Numbered from the stretch's first letter, positions 1 to 8,291 are shown. The stretch is 64,000 bases of DNA from an uncultured Oscillospiraceae bacterium (GCA_934569045.1 CAKTJX010000005.1:15354-79353); one strand, 5' to 3'. The notes: generated from the sequence alone by a model not told the origin. Numbers and translations: made by a program.

Positions 1-1009
1 GCTGCTTGCTTTCCTTCAGTTTTTCCAGAATCTGCATCCCCAGCACATCTGCCCGGGACACGGCAGTGATGGCCAGCAGCATTCCGGAGTAGACGAAGTT
101 ATACACCGACGGGAAGCACTGCATCAGATCGTTGCGCAGGAGCTGTAACGCGTTTACGTCCTCTGTCCCCGGCAGGAAGCGGATGACAAACAAGGTGATT
201 TTCTCAATCTCCGTACTGCCCAGAATCAGTGTTCTGTGATAAGTTACCAGCTTTTCCGGCACCGGCCTGGATTCCAGCAGGTCCTCCATGAGCTGCTCAT
301 TGATGCGGACATTCTGAATGGTTCCGGCAGCGGAGAATGCCATGCTGGCCCGGGCCGCAAGCATCCGCAGAACCGCCACATCCCCCTGATTCAGCGGGCG
401 GTTCCACTCCAGCACCGTGAGCTTTCCGAATTCCCGGCTTCTGCGCCGGATAAAGCAGTGCAGCCCCGTCAGCGCCACATTCTGCTGGGTGACGGCGAAC
501 CTGCGGATATTGTCGTCATAGCGGGCCACGGGGTCGCTGACCGCCGCCGCCATAGCCCGGTAGTCCTCCACGGAGATCTGCCCGTTGGTACGGATGTACT
601 TCCAGGAGGGGATCTGCTCCGGGTCCGCCCCCGCAAGCTCCATGGCCAGCAGGCGATAGCTGGAGTCCTGAAGCATCACAGGGTTTTCCAGCGCCAGAGT
701 GCACAGGCGGGCGAATTCATAGAAATTCTGATTGATCAGACTGAGCTCTACCTTGGAAATCCAGTCGTCATACCAGCTGAAAATGCTCTGCACCGCCAGG
801 AAACACTCATCCACCGTGACATTGCCGATGACAAAGAATTCATCGTCTATGCTGCACCGGACACCTCCCGCACTTTTCCGGATATACAGATACCCCGGAG
901 CGGAAAAGGGAAGGGGCCCGGAAATATTCCGCTCCAGGGTTCCGGAGATATGGGAGACAACCTCGTAACCGGTCAGGCGGTTGAGGATCATCCGCATATT
1001 CAGTTTCAT
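1..1009 (-). CDS. PucR/CdaR-like transcriptional regulator, C-terminus outside window
   Basis: Open frame of 336 codons reading leftward from an ATG at 1009 (upstream GGGAGGG as ribosome binding site) and running off the window edge. The middle of the protein has a GAF-like stretch (FGKLTVLEWNRPLNQGD followed by an Ala-rich helix), as in PucR-type regulators that join a sensor region to a C-terminal helix-turn-helix. The DNA-binding end would lie outside the window, so the family call rests on overall layout and is tentative. It is divergent from the DUF3810 gene across about 225 AT-rich bases. Confidence 0.55.
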   Translation of the reverse strand, partial: MKLNMRMILNRLTGYEVVSHISGTLERNISGPLPFSAPGYLYIRKSAGGVRCSIDDEFFVIGNVTVDECFLAVQSIFSWYDDWISKVELSLINQNFYEFARLCTLALENPVMLQDSSYRLLAMELAGADPEQIPSWKYIRTNGQISVEDYRAMAAAVSDPVARYDDNIRRFAVTQQNVALTGLHCFIRRRSREFGKLTVLEWNRPLNQGDVAVLRMLAARASMAFSAAGTIQNVRINEQLMEDLLESRPVPEKLVTYHRTLILGSTEIEKITLFVIRFLPGTEDVNALQLLRNDLMQCFPSVYNFVYSGMLLAITAVSRADVLGMQILEKLKESKQ

Positions 1010-1235
1010 AAAGCAGACCCTCCCAGAGAGCGCGGGCACGCGGGCAGACCGCCGGGATGTATGCGGACCGCTTCCCGCCCCTTCAAGATTTTTTCTATTA
1101 TATCGGATTTCAGGAAATAATACAAGTTTTCAATAAAAATTAAAAATTAAGGGCAGACAACCGGTGACAAATGTGTTATACTAAGATACTAAGTAAAAGT
1201 ATACACTTTCCCATAATTATTAGGAGGGCTTTCCT

Positions 1236-2405
1236 TTGAAATATCTGCGCGGATATCTGGCGGCGGGGATTTTTGCCGCCATTACCGGGGTGCTGATGGC
1301 CTATGGCAAGCGGTTTTCTGCCCTGGTGGACATGATCTATCCCTATGTGACCCGCACCCTGCAAACCATGCTGGCCCAGTGGAGCGGACAGGTGGACTTC
1401 TGCCTGTGGCAGGTGCTGGCGGTGGCGCTGGGGGTGCTGGTGCTGACGAGCCTGGTACTGATGATTGTGCTCAAATGGAATCCCATTCAGTGGTTTGGCT
1501 GGGTGCTGGCGGTGTGCTCCTGCATCTACTGCCTGCACACGGCTGTGTACGGGCTGAACTACTATTCCGGCCCCATCGCGGAGGATCTGCGTCTGGATAC
1601 CTCCCCCTATACCCTGGAGGAGCTGACCGAGGCCACGGAGTATTACCGCAATCAGGCGGGGGCCCTGGCGACCCAGGTGCCCAGAGACAGCACCGGGGCC
1701 GTCAGCTACCGGACCTTTGAGGAGCTGGCAAAGATGGCAGGGGACGGGTTCCATGTGCTGACCTATGAGAAGCACCATCCGGTCTTCGCCGGGTCCACGG
1801 AGCCGGTGAAAAAGCTGGGCTGGTCCAATATGTACACCTCTATGGGCATCACAGGCTTTACCTTCGCCCTCACCGGCGAGGCGGGGGTGAACCCCAGCGC
1901 GCCGGATGTGAGCCTGCCCTTTACCATGTGCCACGAGATGGCCCATCGGATGTGCATTGCCTATGAGCGGGACGCCAACTTTGCCGCGTTCCTGGCGGCG
2001 GCCCACAACCCGGACGTGCAGTTCCAGTACTCTGCCTACTTCATGGCCTACCGGTACTGCCTGGCGGCCCTGAGCACGGTAAACTCCCAGGCGGCGGTGG
2101 AGGCTCGGACCCGGGTGGAGTCCGGAGTCAACGACTATCTGCGCTACGACATGGCCCAGTACGATGCCTTCTACCGGACCCGGAAAAACGAAACCGCCAC
2201 CAAGGTGGGGGACACCGTGAACAACACCTATTTGCAGACCAGCGGCGACACCTCCGGCCTGTCCTCCTACGGGGAGGTCTGCGATCTGCTGGTGAGCTGG
2301 CACATCCAGGAGGTGCTGCTGCCCAGCATGGCCGTGGAGGAGGACCCCTTCGACCCCCTGGACAAGACCCAGGTGGACCTGACGGGCATCGTCAACGCGA
2401 AATAA
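1236..2405 (+). CDS. DUF3810 family membrane metallopeptidase-like protein
   Basis: 389 residues from a TTG start preceded by AGGAGG at 1222-1227. Three hydrophobic segments fill the first ~105 residues (about 5-22, 48-70, 78-98), then a soluble domain follows. That domain carries HEMAH near residue 233 and, eleven residues on, YERDANFAAF, which fits a zinc HExxH motif with a downstream acidic ligand, as in the DUF3810 family. The active site is probably extracellular. Substrate and role are unknown. The gene stands alone between a divergent regulator and an A-family repeat. Confidence 0.75.
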   Translation: MKYLRGYLAAGIFAAITGVLMAYGKRFSALVDMIYPYVTRTLQTMLAQWSGQVDFCLWQVLAVALGVLVLTSLVLMIVLKWNPIQWFGWVLAVCSCIYCLHTAVYGLNYYSGPIAEDLRLDTSPYTLEELTEATEYYRNQAGALATQVPRDSTGAVSYRTFEELAKMAGDGFHVLTYEKHHPVFAGSTEPVKKLGWSNMYTSMGITGFTFALTGEAGVNPSAPDVSLPFTMCHEMAHRMCIAYERDANFAAFLAAAHNPDVQFQYSAYFMAYRYCLAALSTVNSQAAVEARTRVESGVNDYLRYDMAQYDAFYRTRKNETATKVGDTVNNTYLQTSGDTSGLSSYGEVCDLLVSWHIQEVLLPSMAVEEDPFDPLDKTQVDLTGIVNAK

Positions 2406-2429
2406 AGCAATCTTATCGGTCGAGCGCCT

Positions 2430-2528
2430 GTAGTGGCGGCTATCAGCCGCCCGGAAGTATCCGGGACCGAGTGCTTGATTTCACTGCCCACTTTCAACAC
2501 CCTTCGGGCGGCTAATAGCCGCCCCTAC
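2430..2528. repeat. Family A repeat, copy 1
   Basis: Core runs from GTAGTGGCGGCTATCAGCC to GGCTAATAGCCGCCCCTAC; each end is itself a small palindrome and the two ends are inverted to each other. A trace of the outer arm (AATGATTTGCATTG) follows at about 2554-2567. It fills the gap between the DUF3810 gene and rsmG. Confidence 0.85.
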
Positions 2529-2587
2529 AAGGCTCAAAAGCTTGAAGGCACTTAAATGATTTGCATTGAGAAGAGAGAATTACATCT

Positions 2588-3298
2588 ATGGAAATGAATC
2601 AAGAGATGAACCAGGCCCTTCTTTCCGGGCTTCCGGGCTTTCAGCCCCAACTTTCCGAAGAAACGGCCAATACCCTCTGCGCCTTTGGGCAGGCGGTGAT
2701 CGAGCAGAACAAGGTCATGAATCTCACCGCCATTACGGAGCCCGCCCAGGTGGCGAAGCTCCACCTGCTGGACAGCCTGACGGTGATGAACTGCCTGGAT
2801 GTCGCTGGAAAGCGGCTCATTGACGTGGGCTGCGGTGCGGGCTTTCCCGGGGTGCCCCTGGCCATCGCCTGTCCCAGCGCCCAGGTGACGCTGCTGGACA
2901 GCCTGGGCAAGCGGGTAGCCTGGCTGGAGGGCCTGCTGCCCCAACTGGGGGTAACCGCCCAATGCGTCACCGCCCGGGCAGAGGAGGCGGTGGCTGACTG
3001 CCGGGAAAGCTACGACATTGCCGTGAGCCGCGCCGTGGCCCGGCTGAATATTCTGCTGGAGCTGCTGGCCCCCTATGTAAAGGTAGGCGGGGCCGTGGCC
3101 GCCCTGAAGGGCGCCGCCGCCGCCGAGGAGCTGGAGGAAAGCAAATCTGCCATCCAGAAGCTGGGGCTGAAGCTGGAGTCCGTCACCCATTTTGACGTAG
3201 AGGGGGCGGATCACGCCGTCATCGTCCTGCGGAAAATAGCCCAGACACCAGCCAAATATCCCCGGCGCTATGCCAAGATCAAGCAGGCCCCGCTGTGA
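2588..3298 (+). CDS. rsmG: 16S rRNA (guanine527-N7)-methyltransferase RsmG
   Basis: 236 residues, the usual size for RsmG (GidB), which methylates N7 of G527 in 16S rRNA using S-adenosylmethionine. The SAM-binding motif IDVGCGAGFPGVPLAIACP is at about residues 78-96 and a DSL(G)KR segment follows. The start at 2588 is an ATG with only a weak purine-rich site (GAGAAGAGAGAA) upstream; an ATG four codons on is an alternative. RsmG normally sits beside parAB near the origin. Here it is about 10 kb from parA, with the SGNH triplet directly downstream. Confidence 0.95.
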   Translation: MEMNQEMNQALLSGLPGFQPQLSEETANTLCAFGQAVIEQNKVMNLTAITEPAQVAKLHLLDSLTVMNCLDVAGKRLIDVGCGAGFPGVPLAIACPSAQVTLLDSLGKRVAWLEGLLPQLGVTAQCVTARAEEAVADCRESYDIAVSRAVARLNILLELLAPYVKVGGAVAALKGAAAAEELEESKSAIQKLGLKLESVTHFDVEGADHAVIVLRKIAQTPAKYPRRYAKIKQAPL

Positions 3299-3312
3299 TG
3301 GAGGGGGGAAGC

Positions 3313-4299
3313 GTGAAAAAACGCATTGGCAGGGATATCCTGTTTTTCGCCATTCTTGTTTTGCTGCTGGCAGGCCTCAGCTGGACGTTTCTGCCCAAGG
3401 ACAACCGGGAAGAGAGCGGCATGACCCGCCGGGAGGCCCGGGAGAGCGGCTACCTGACGGAGCCCGCCGACACCGTTGATGTGCTGGCCCTGGGGGACAG
3501 TCTCACCACCTTCGGTCTTCTGCCGGGGCAGCTGTGGGAAGACTTTGGTATTTCCGCCTATACCATCGGCGGCCCCAACCAGGCCCTGACCAAAGCACTC
3601 TATTGCCTGGATCGGTTCACCCAGACCCAGCACCCGAAAATTGTGCTGCTGGAGGCTTTTGAACTCTACCAGCCCATCACCCAGCGGCGAGTCTTAGAGG
3701 ATCTGGCCTTTCCCGTGGTGCCCATTTTCCGGTATCACGACAACTGGAAGCGGCCGGAAACCTTGCAGCCCTTCGCCCCGGTGCGCTATACCGTACACAA
3801 TCCCTTCCGGGGCTTTAACCATTCCTTTGAGCAGGTCAAGGGCGAGAATGTGGACTACATGGAACCGGCAGGGGAAGCGGAGGCTGTCTCCGAAAGCTGC
3901 ATGCGCTATCTGAAAAAGCTCCAGGCCCGCTGCGATGAGCTGGGGGCAGAGCTTGTGCTCTTCAGCGTTCCCAGCCAGTACAGCTGGAATTGGGGCCGCC
4001 ATCTGGGGGCCCAGGCCGCGGCGGAGGAACTGGGCATCCCTTACCTGGACCTGAATCTGGAGACCCAGGCGGTGCCCATCGACTGGGAGACGGACAGCAC
4101 GGACGGGAACTGCCACCTCAACTACTACGGCGGCGTGAAGGTGACCGCCTATTTGGGCGCGTATCTCACCTCCGTCGGTCTGCTGACGGACCGGCGGGGG
4201 GAGCCGGAGCTTGCTTTTCTCGATGACGATGCGGAGGCGCTGCACCGCTGGGTGCGGGAAGCGGTTCTGAAAACGGAAGAAACGGAGGCCCCATCTTGA
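3313..4299 (+). CDS. Membrane-anchored SGNH-type protein, tandem paralogue 1
   Basis: 328 residues from a GTG start placed 8 bases after GGAGGGG; an in-frame ATG at 3295 overlaps the rsmG stop but lacks a ribosome binding site. One N-terminal membrane segment (about residues 8-26) is followed by a conserved LPKDNREESGM. The SGNH-like signature LALGDSLTTFGLLP is near residue 60 and a block-V-like DGNCHLNYYG near the C-terminus, so the soluble domain is probably outside the membrane. It resembles DltD/AlgJ-type proteins that assist O-acylation of surface polymers. Enzyme activity is not shown. The next paralogue overlaps its stop codon by 4 bases. Confidence 0.7.
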   Translation: MKKRIGRDILFFAILVLLLAGLSWTFLPKDNREESGMTRREARESGYLTEPADTVDVLALGDSLTTFGLLPGQLWEDFGISAYTIGGPNQALTKALYCLDRFTQTQHPKIVLLEAFELYQPITQRRVLEDLAFPVVPIFRYHDNWKRPETLQPFAPVRYTVHNPFRGFNHSFEQVKGENVDYMEPAGEAEAVSESCMRYLKKLQARCDELGAELVLFSVPSQYSWNWGRHLGAQAAAEELGIPYLDLNLETQAVPIDWETDSTDGNCHLNYYGGVKVTAYLGAYLTSVGLLTDRRGEPELAFLDDDAEALHRWVREAVLKTEETEAPS

Positions 4300-5249
4300 A
4301 AAAGCATCTTTGTTCCGCCGCCCTGTTTCTGGGGCTGCTGGCGGCATTTCTCTTTGGCCTGAGCCTGTATTTTCAGCCCAAGAACAACACCCCCGAGGCT
4401 GGGATTCAGGACTACCGGGCCAGCGGCTTTCTCTCGGAGGCGGCGGGGAGCCTGGACTATGTGGTGCTGGGGGACAGCATTCCACTGACCGGGGTGAATC
4501 CCTGGGTCATCTGGGAAAACCAGGGTTTCACCGGCTACGTCTGCGCCACCACCGGCCAGACCGCGGAAAAGTCCGCCGCCTTCCTGCGGGCCCTCTTTCA
4601 GACCCAGGCCCCGAAGGTTGTGTTTCTGGAAGCCAATCAGCTCTATAAGCAGTACAGCGCCCTGGATGCGGCCGCTGCCCGGGTGACGGACGCGGTGCCG
4701 GTGCTGCGGTATCACGACAACTGGAAATTTCTGCGGCCTTCCCAGGCCCTGCGGCCCGTGAATTACGGCCAGGATGTGCCGGAAAAGGGCTATTATCTGC
4801 GCAAGCAGATCGAGGCTGCCGACCCCGGGGACTATATGGCCCCCGCCGACACCAGCGACCCGATTCCCACAGAGAGCCGAAAATCCCTGGAGCGAATCGC
4901 GGAACAGTGCCGGGCGCAGGGGAGCCGTCTGGTGCTCATCAGCCTGCCCAGCCCCGCCAACTGGAACGACGGCTGCCACCGGGCCGTGGAGGCCCTGGCC
5001 CGGGAATTGGGGGTCAGCTATCTGGATCTGAACCTGGAGGATCTGTCCATTAACTGGTCCCTGGACACCCTGGACGGGGGAGACCACTTAAATGAGACCG
5101 GGGCGGCCAAGGCCAGCGCCTTTTTGGGGGACTGGCTGGCCCAGAATGCCGAGCTGAACGACAAGCGGGAGAATCCGGACTATGAAGACTGGCGGCAGGG
5201 CTATGCCTGGTTTGTATCCGCCGCCGCCGCTGCGGAAGACACGCTGTAA
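4296..5249 (+). CDS. Membrane-anchored SGNH-type protein, tandem paralogue 2
   Basis: 317 residues from TTG at 4296 (TTGA overlap with the previous stop; GGAGG lies 10 bases upstream). Same plan as its neighbours: N-terminal hydrophobic helix, conserved FQPKNNTPEAGI, the signature VVLGDSIPLTGV near residue 60, the shared RYHDNWKF block, and DGGDHLNETG before the C-terminus. The overlap and spacing imply one transcript with paralogues 1 and 3. The residue after GDS differs in all three (L, I, E). Confidence 0.7.
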   Translation: MKKHLCSAALFLGLLAAFLFGLSLYFQPKNNTPEAGIQDYRASGFLSEAAGSLDYVVLGDSIPLTGVNPWVIWENQGFTGYVCATTGQTAEKSAAFLRALFQTQAPKVVFLEANQLYKQYSALDAAAARVTDAVPVLRYHDNWKFLRPSQALRPVNYGQDVPEKGYYLRKQIEAADPGDYMAPADTSDPIPTESRKSLERIAEQCRAQGSRLVLISLPSPANWNDGCHRAVEALARELGVSYLDLNLEDLSINWSLDTLDGGDHLNETGAAKASAFLGDWLAQNAELNDKRENPDYEDWRQGYAWFVSAAAAAEDTL

Positions 5250-5268
5250 AGGGAAGGAGCCCCATCCA

Positions 5269-6222
5269 TTGCGAAAACATATCGTCAGACTCTTTCTGTT
5301 TCTGCTGCCGCTGCTGGCGGCGCTGGTGCTGCTTGGGCCCCTGTTTTCCCCAAAGGACAACACAACCGAGACAGGGATGCTGGAAACGGACCCCACGGCC
5401 ATCCTTTCCCAGCCGGAAAATACCATTGACCTGCTTTTTCTAGGGGACAGCGAGGCCTATTCCGGCTTTGTGCCCCTGCGGCTGTGGCAGGACTGGGGGA
5501 CAGCCTCCTTCGTCTGTGCCAGCGTAGATCAGAAGCCCTATGAAACCGTGGAATTTCTGAAAACCGCCCTGAAAACCCAGTCCCCAAAGGTGGTTATTCT
5601 GGAAACCAACGTGCTCTACCGGGCCTACTCCCGGATGGACCGAATTGGGCCCGCCGCCCAGAGCCTTTTCCCGGTGCTGCGCTACCATAATCGGTGGAAA
5701 AGCCTTTCCACCCGGGATCTGGAGGCCCCCCGTTACACGGGCGGTTACCCGGACCGGGGCTATCATCTGCTGACCAAGGCGGAACCCAGGGAGGACCTGG
5801 AGGGCTACATGGTCCCTATGGATGAGTGGGAGCCATTGACGGCAGCCAACAAACGTTCTCTACAGACTATGCACAACCTGTGCAAAGAAAAGAATATCCA
5901 GCTGATCCTCTACAGCGTCCCCAGCCCCCAGAACTGGACCATGCGCCGCCATAACACCATGGCGGAACTGGCAGGGGAGCTTGGAATCGTCTACCTGGAC
6001 GGCAATCTGGAGAGCCGGGATATCGACTGGAACACGGACACCTATGACGCCGGGGATCACCTGAATTACTATGGCGCGGTGAAAATCACCGCCTGGCTGG
6101 GCCAGTGGCTCCAGGAGAACTGCCCCCTGCCGGACCACCGGAATGACCCCGGCTACGAAAGCTGGAACGAGGACCTCGCCACCTTGCCGGAGCGGATTCA
6201 GGCAAAGATGGAGCAGGAATAA
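5269..6222 (+). CDS. Membrane-anchored SGNH-type protein, tandem paralogue 3
   Basis: 317 residues from TTG at 5269, chosen because GGGAAGGAGC sits 8-17 bases upstream and the product then begins with a membrane helix like its paralogues; a longer frame back to 5182 would overlap gene 2. Motifs are LLFLGDSEAYSGFVPL near residue 60, RYHNRWKS, and DAGDHLNYYG near the end. A strong terminator follows at 6226-6270, closing the rsmG-SGNH unit. Confidence 0.7.
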   Translation: MRKHIVRLFLFLLPLLAALVLLGPLFSPKDNTTETGMLETDPTAILSQPENTIDLLFLGDSEAYSGFVPLRLWQDWGTASFVCASVDQKPYETVEFLKTALKTQSPKVVILETNVLYRAYSRMDRIGPAAQSLFPVLRYHNRWKSLSTRDLEAPRYTGGYPDRGYHLLTKAEPREDLEGYMVPMDEWEPLTAANKRSLQTMHNLCKEKNIQLILYSVPSPQNWTMRRHNTMAELAGELGIVYLDGNLESRDIDWNTDTYDAGDHLNYYGAVKITAWLGQWLQENCPLPDHRNDPGYESWNEDLATLPERIQAKMEQE

Positions 6223-6225
6223 CAT

Positions 6226-6270
6226 ACACCCCACGATACTGCGTCATTCCGGTAGCGTGGGGTGTTTTTT
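6226..6270 (+). terminator. Rho-independent terminator after the SGNH triplet
   Basis: Perfect 10-bp stem ACACCCCACG / CGTGGGGTGT with a 20-base loop, followed by a run of T. Confidence 0.9.
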
Positions 6271-6291
6271 GTGTACTTTTCCGCGAATCAT

Positions 6292-6320
6292 TTGACAAAC
6301 TGTCTATTCGCTGATAGAAT
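6292..6320 (+). promoter_or_regulatory. Sigma-A-type promoter for the 27-codon ORF transcript
   Basis: TTGACA at 6292-6297, 17-base spacer, TAGAAT at 6315-6320. It lies just after the SGNH terminator and points at the small ORF, so the RNA would begin near 6327. Confidence 0.8.
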
Positions 6321-6406
6321 AATTATGGCCCCGCAAGGGGCCGGGAAGGGCATTGCCATAATACGGATAGGCGGTTGGCTACACTCCTGAAAGGGGGTGC
6401 GTTGCC

Positions 6407-6490
6407 ATGCCAATTACTTTGACTGTACATATTGGTTCTTTAACCATTACGATCACTGTAAAACGCAGAAACCGCCACTCGGCCAAGTGA
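6407..6490 (+). CDS. 27-residue peptide, candidate type I toxin
   Basis: ATG at 6407 is 7 bases after AAAGGGGGTG, a strong ribosome binding site. The peptide starts MPITLTVHIGSLTITITV, an alternating beta-branched hydrophobic segment, and ends KRRNRHSAK, a basic tail. The stop codon lies in a hairpin (AGAAACCG / CGGTTTCT, 6466-6497). Flanks pair over a long distance (GCGGTTGGCT near 6371 with AGCCAACCGC near 6523; GGCATTGCC near 6350 with GGCAATGC near 6538), so the mRNA can fold end to end. A plus-strand promoter, a plus-strand terminator and an opposing promoter on the other strand frame it. Toxicity is inference from this layout; no known toxin family is recognised. Confidence 0.6.
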   Translation: MPITLTVHIGSLTITITVKRRNRHSAK

Positions 6491-6552
6491 CGGTTTCTAT
6501 AGTCATATAAGAACCTGAACCGAGCCAACCGCTTATCGGCAATGCTCTTTTC
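6448..6552 (-). ncRNA. Predicted antisense RNA opposite the small ORF
   Basis: The minus-strand promoter at 6559-6586 would start an RNA near 6552 running leftward. Read on the minus strand, the hairpin at 6466-6497 is followed by GCGTTTTAC, a weak terminator, so an RNA of about 100 bases complementary to the end of the small ORF is expected. Boundaries are inferred. Confidence 0.45.
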
Positions 6553-6558
6553 ATGTTC

Positions 6559-6586
6559 ATTATACCACAGCCCGTCCAAATGTCAA
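6559..6586 (-). promoter_or_regulatory. Antisense promoter facing the small ORF
   Basis: On the minus strand, TTGACA (6581-6586), 16-base spacer, TATAAT (6559-6564): both hexamers are perfect. No gene-sized frame downstream explains it other than antisense transcription over 6407-6490. Confidence 0.75.
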
Positions 6587-6602
6587 GGCAGGGCTTTTTT
6601 CT
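6569..6602 (+). terminator. Terminator of the small-ORF transcript
   Basis: AGCCC at 6569-6573 pairs with GGGCT at 6591-6595, then a T-run to 6602. It overlaps the antisense promoter and lies between two converging units. Confidence 0.6.
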
Positions 6603-6603
6603 T

Positions 6604-7296
6604 TTACTGTTGGAGCACCTCGAACTTGTAACCGACACCCCAGACTGTCTTCAGGTTCCACTGGTCGGACACGCCCTCCAGCTTTTCACGCAGACGCTTG
6701 ACATGGACATCCACCGTGCGGGAGTCACCGAAGTAGTCAAAGCCCCACACCTCGTCCAGCAGCTGGTTCCGGGTGTAGACCCGGTTGGGGGAGGAGGCCA
6801 GGTAGTACAGCAGCTCCATCTCCTTGGGGGGCGTATCCACCTTCTTGCCGTCTACAGTGAGCTCAAAGGCATCCATATCGATAATCAGCTTATCAAAGAC
6901 CAGGCGGCGGGCTTTTTTCTCGGTGGAGGCACCGCTGGAGCGGCGCAGCACCGCCTCAATCCGGGCCAGAACCTCTTTCATTTCAAAGGGCTTGGTGATA
7001 TAGTCATCGGCGCCGTTCTTGAGGCCGGCCACCTTGTCGTCGGTTTCGCCCTTGGCGGTTAACATAATAATCGGTGTCTGGCTCTCCGCCCGAATGGCGC
7101 GGCAGACCGCCCAGCCATCCATCACCGGCATCATCACATCCAGCAGCACCAGATCCGGCTTGATTGCCCGGTACTTCGCCAGCCCCTGCCCGCCATCCGC
7201 GGCGACGGTCACGGCGTAGCCCTCTTTCTCCAGATACATTTGCAGCAACTCCGCGATATTGTGGTCATCCTCAACGATCAATACAGATACTGCCAT
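6604..7296 (-). CDS. OmpR/PhoB-family response regulator
   Basis: 230 residues, full length. The receiver domain (1-120) has the acidic pair D10/D11, phosphoacceptor D53 (LVLLDVMMP), T80 and K102. The C-terminal winged helix (about 130-230) ends with the DSRTVDVHVKRLREKL recognition region. Start ATG at 7296 follows AAGGAGTGG. No sensor kinase is next to it; the only kinase in the window is at 42.5 kb, and pairing them is speculation. A minus-strand TATAAT is visible at 7352-7357 with no clear -35. WalR, PhoP or another subgroup cannot be settled by eye. Confidence 0.92.
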   Translation of the reverse strand: MAVSVLIVEDDHNIAELLQMYLEKEGYAVTVAADGGQGLAKYRAIKPDLVLLDVMMPVMDGWAVCRAIRAESQTPIIMLTAKGETDDKVAGLKNGADDYITKPFEMKEVLARIEAVLRRSSGASTEKKARRLVFDKLIIDMDAFELTVDGKKVDTPPKEMELLYYLASSPNRVYTRNQLLDEVWGFDYFGDSRTVDVHVKRLREKLEGVSDQWNLKTVWGVGYKFEVLQQ

Positions 7297-7544
7297 TTTT
7301 ATTCCACTCCTTACAAAGACCCCTCGGGGCCTATTCTTTCTGATACTTGCTATTATAGCGTGAATCGTTTGGTATGGGTGAATATTTTGTTAAGAGTTCC
7401 GGGGTAATTTGTGAATGGGGGAGGGGAGAGGCCTTTTTAAAAATGATAATTATCGTCTTCTTGTTATGTAATCTAAACGTTTTGTTTTTTTTCCACAGAG
7501 CTTTCATAGGTTGTGGAAAAATTTTTACATGTTCGGTTAAACGT

Positions 7545-7745
7545 ATACGCACAAGGGGAAACTCCTAACCTTCGCCTTGGGGAAGGTGGCACGGCGCAGC
7601 CGTGACGGATGAGGGCGGTACAGGCTGAAAATAAGTACAGACTTTGGGCGAGTCCGTACAGGCTAGCAGAGAAAATAGTCCGAATTCGCCCACAGTTTTT
7701 CCATATCGGTTCTGCGTACCGCACCTCATCAGTCAGGGCTTCACC
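7545..7745. repeat. Family B mosaic repeat, copy 1
   Basis: Begins with the outer motif AACGTATAC, then ACCTTCGCCTTGGGGAAGGT, GCAGCCGTGACGGATGAGGG, a CCGAATTCGCC palindromic piece, and TATCGGTTCTGCGTACCGC before CATCAGTCAGGGCTT. The same modules recur in copies 2 to 7. Confidence 0.6.
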
Positions 7746-7895
7746 GGGGCTGTTGCAAAATAGTAAACCCGTAGGGGCGGCTATTAGCCGCCCGCCGACT
7801 TTCGGGACAGAGCGCATCCATCAAATGCGCAATTCCGTCAGATCGCGGGCGGCTGGTAGCCGCCCCTACAAAAATGCTTATTTTGCAACAGCCCC
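7746..7895 (+). mobile_element. Family C MITE-like element, copy 1 (150 bp)
   Basis: Terminal inverted repeats GGGGCTGTTGCAAAATA ... TATTTTGCAACAGCCCC enclose inner palindromes GTAGGGGCGGCTATTAGCC and GGCTGGTAGCCGCCCCTAC, as in family A. There is no coding capacity and length is exactly 150 bases. The CTGTTGCAAA ends resemble IS6-family termini. Copies are highly similar, suggesting recent spread or gene conversion. Confidence 0.85.
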
Positions 7896-8291
7896 TTTTT
7901 CTCTAAAAAATCCACAGCTCTTTTACAACCTGTGGATTTTTTCTGTTGATAGCCTCATCAAATAAGCGTTTACCGAAAATTTTAGCTTTCATTTTCGCTT
8001 TTCTTGTCTTCTATCTCCCTCATACACACTTCATTCCACAGAAAATCTCCACAGCCCTTTTACATCCTGTGGATATTTTCCGCAGCAGGAGAGCAGGCAT
8101 GTGGATAGGTGGTTTTGTCTGCATGACCAGATTGTTCCCGGATTTTTCCGTTATTTTTCACTTACCCGCTCTCTTTTCACCTTTTTCACACCCTTTCCCC
8201 AGTTTTCCACAAGAGTTATCCACAGCTGTGGAAACAGCTGTGGATAAATTTGATTTTTTCTAGGGGCGCAGTCTTTTTGTGTCCATGGCGC

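Larger units (their letters stand above)
7490..8250. other. DnaA-box-rich intergenic region
   Basis: About 760 bases with no gene outside repeats B1 and C1. It carries many variants of the DnaA box (TTTTCCACA, TGTGGAAAA, CTGTGGATT, TGTGGATAG and others) near 7490-7530, 7905-7935, 8035-8075, 8100 and 8205. Two perfect boxes face each other at 8216-8224 and 8239-8247 within a 14-bp perfect inverted repeat with a GGAA spacer. The stretch from 7960 to 8200 is AT- and pyrimidine-rich. It may bind DnaA as an accessory or titration site; origin function is not shown. Confidence 0.55.

Noticed and set aside
3295..3312. ATG at 3295 as start of SGNH paralogue 1
   Set aside because: It overlaps the rsmG stop and its first codons are the Shine-Dalgarno of the GTG at 3313, which gives a normal membrane-anchored N-terminus.
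6379..6579. 66-codon minus-strand frame over the small-ORF locus
   Set aside because: Its start lies upstream of the -10 of the only promoter on that strand and it has no ribosome binding site; an antisense RNA explains the strand better.
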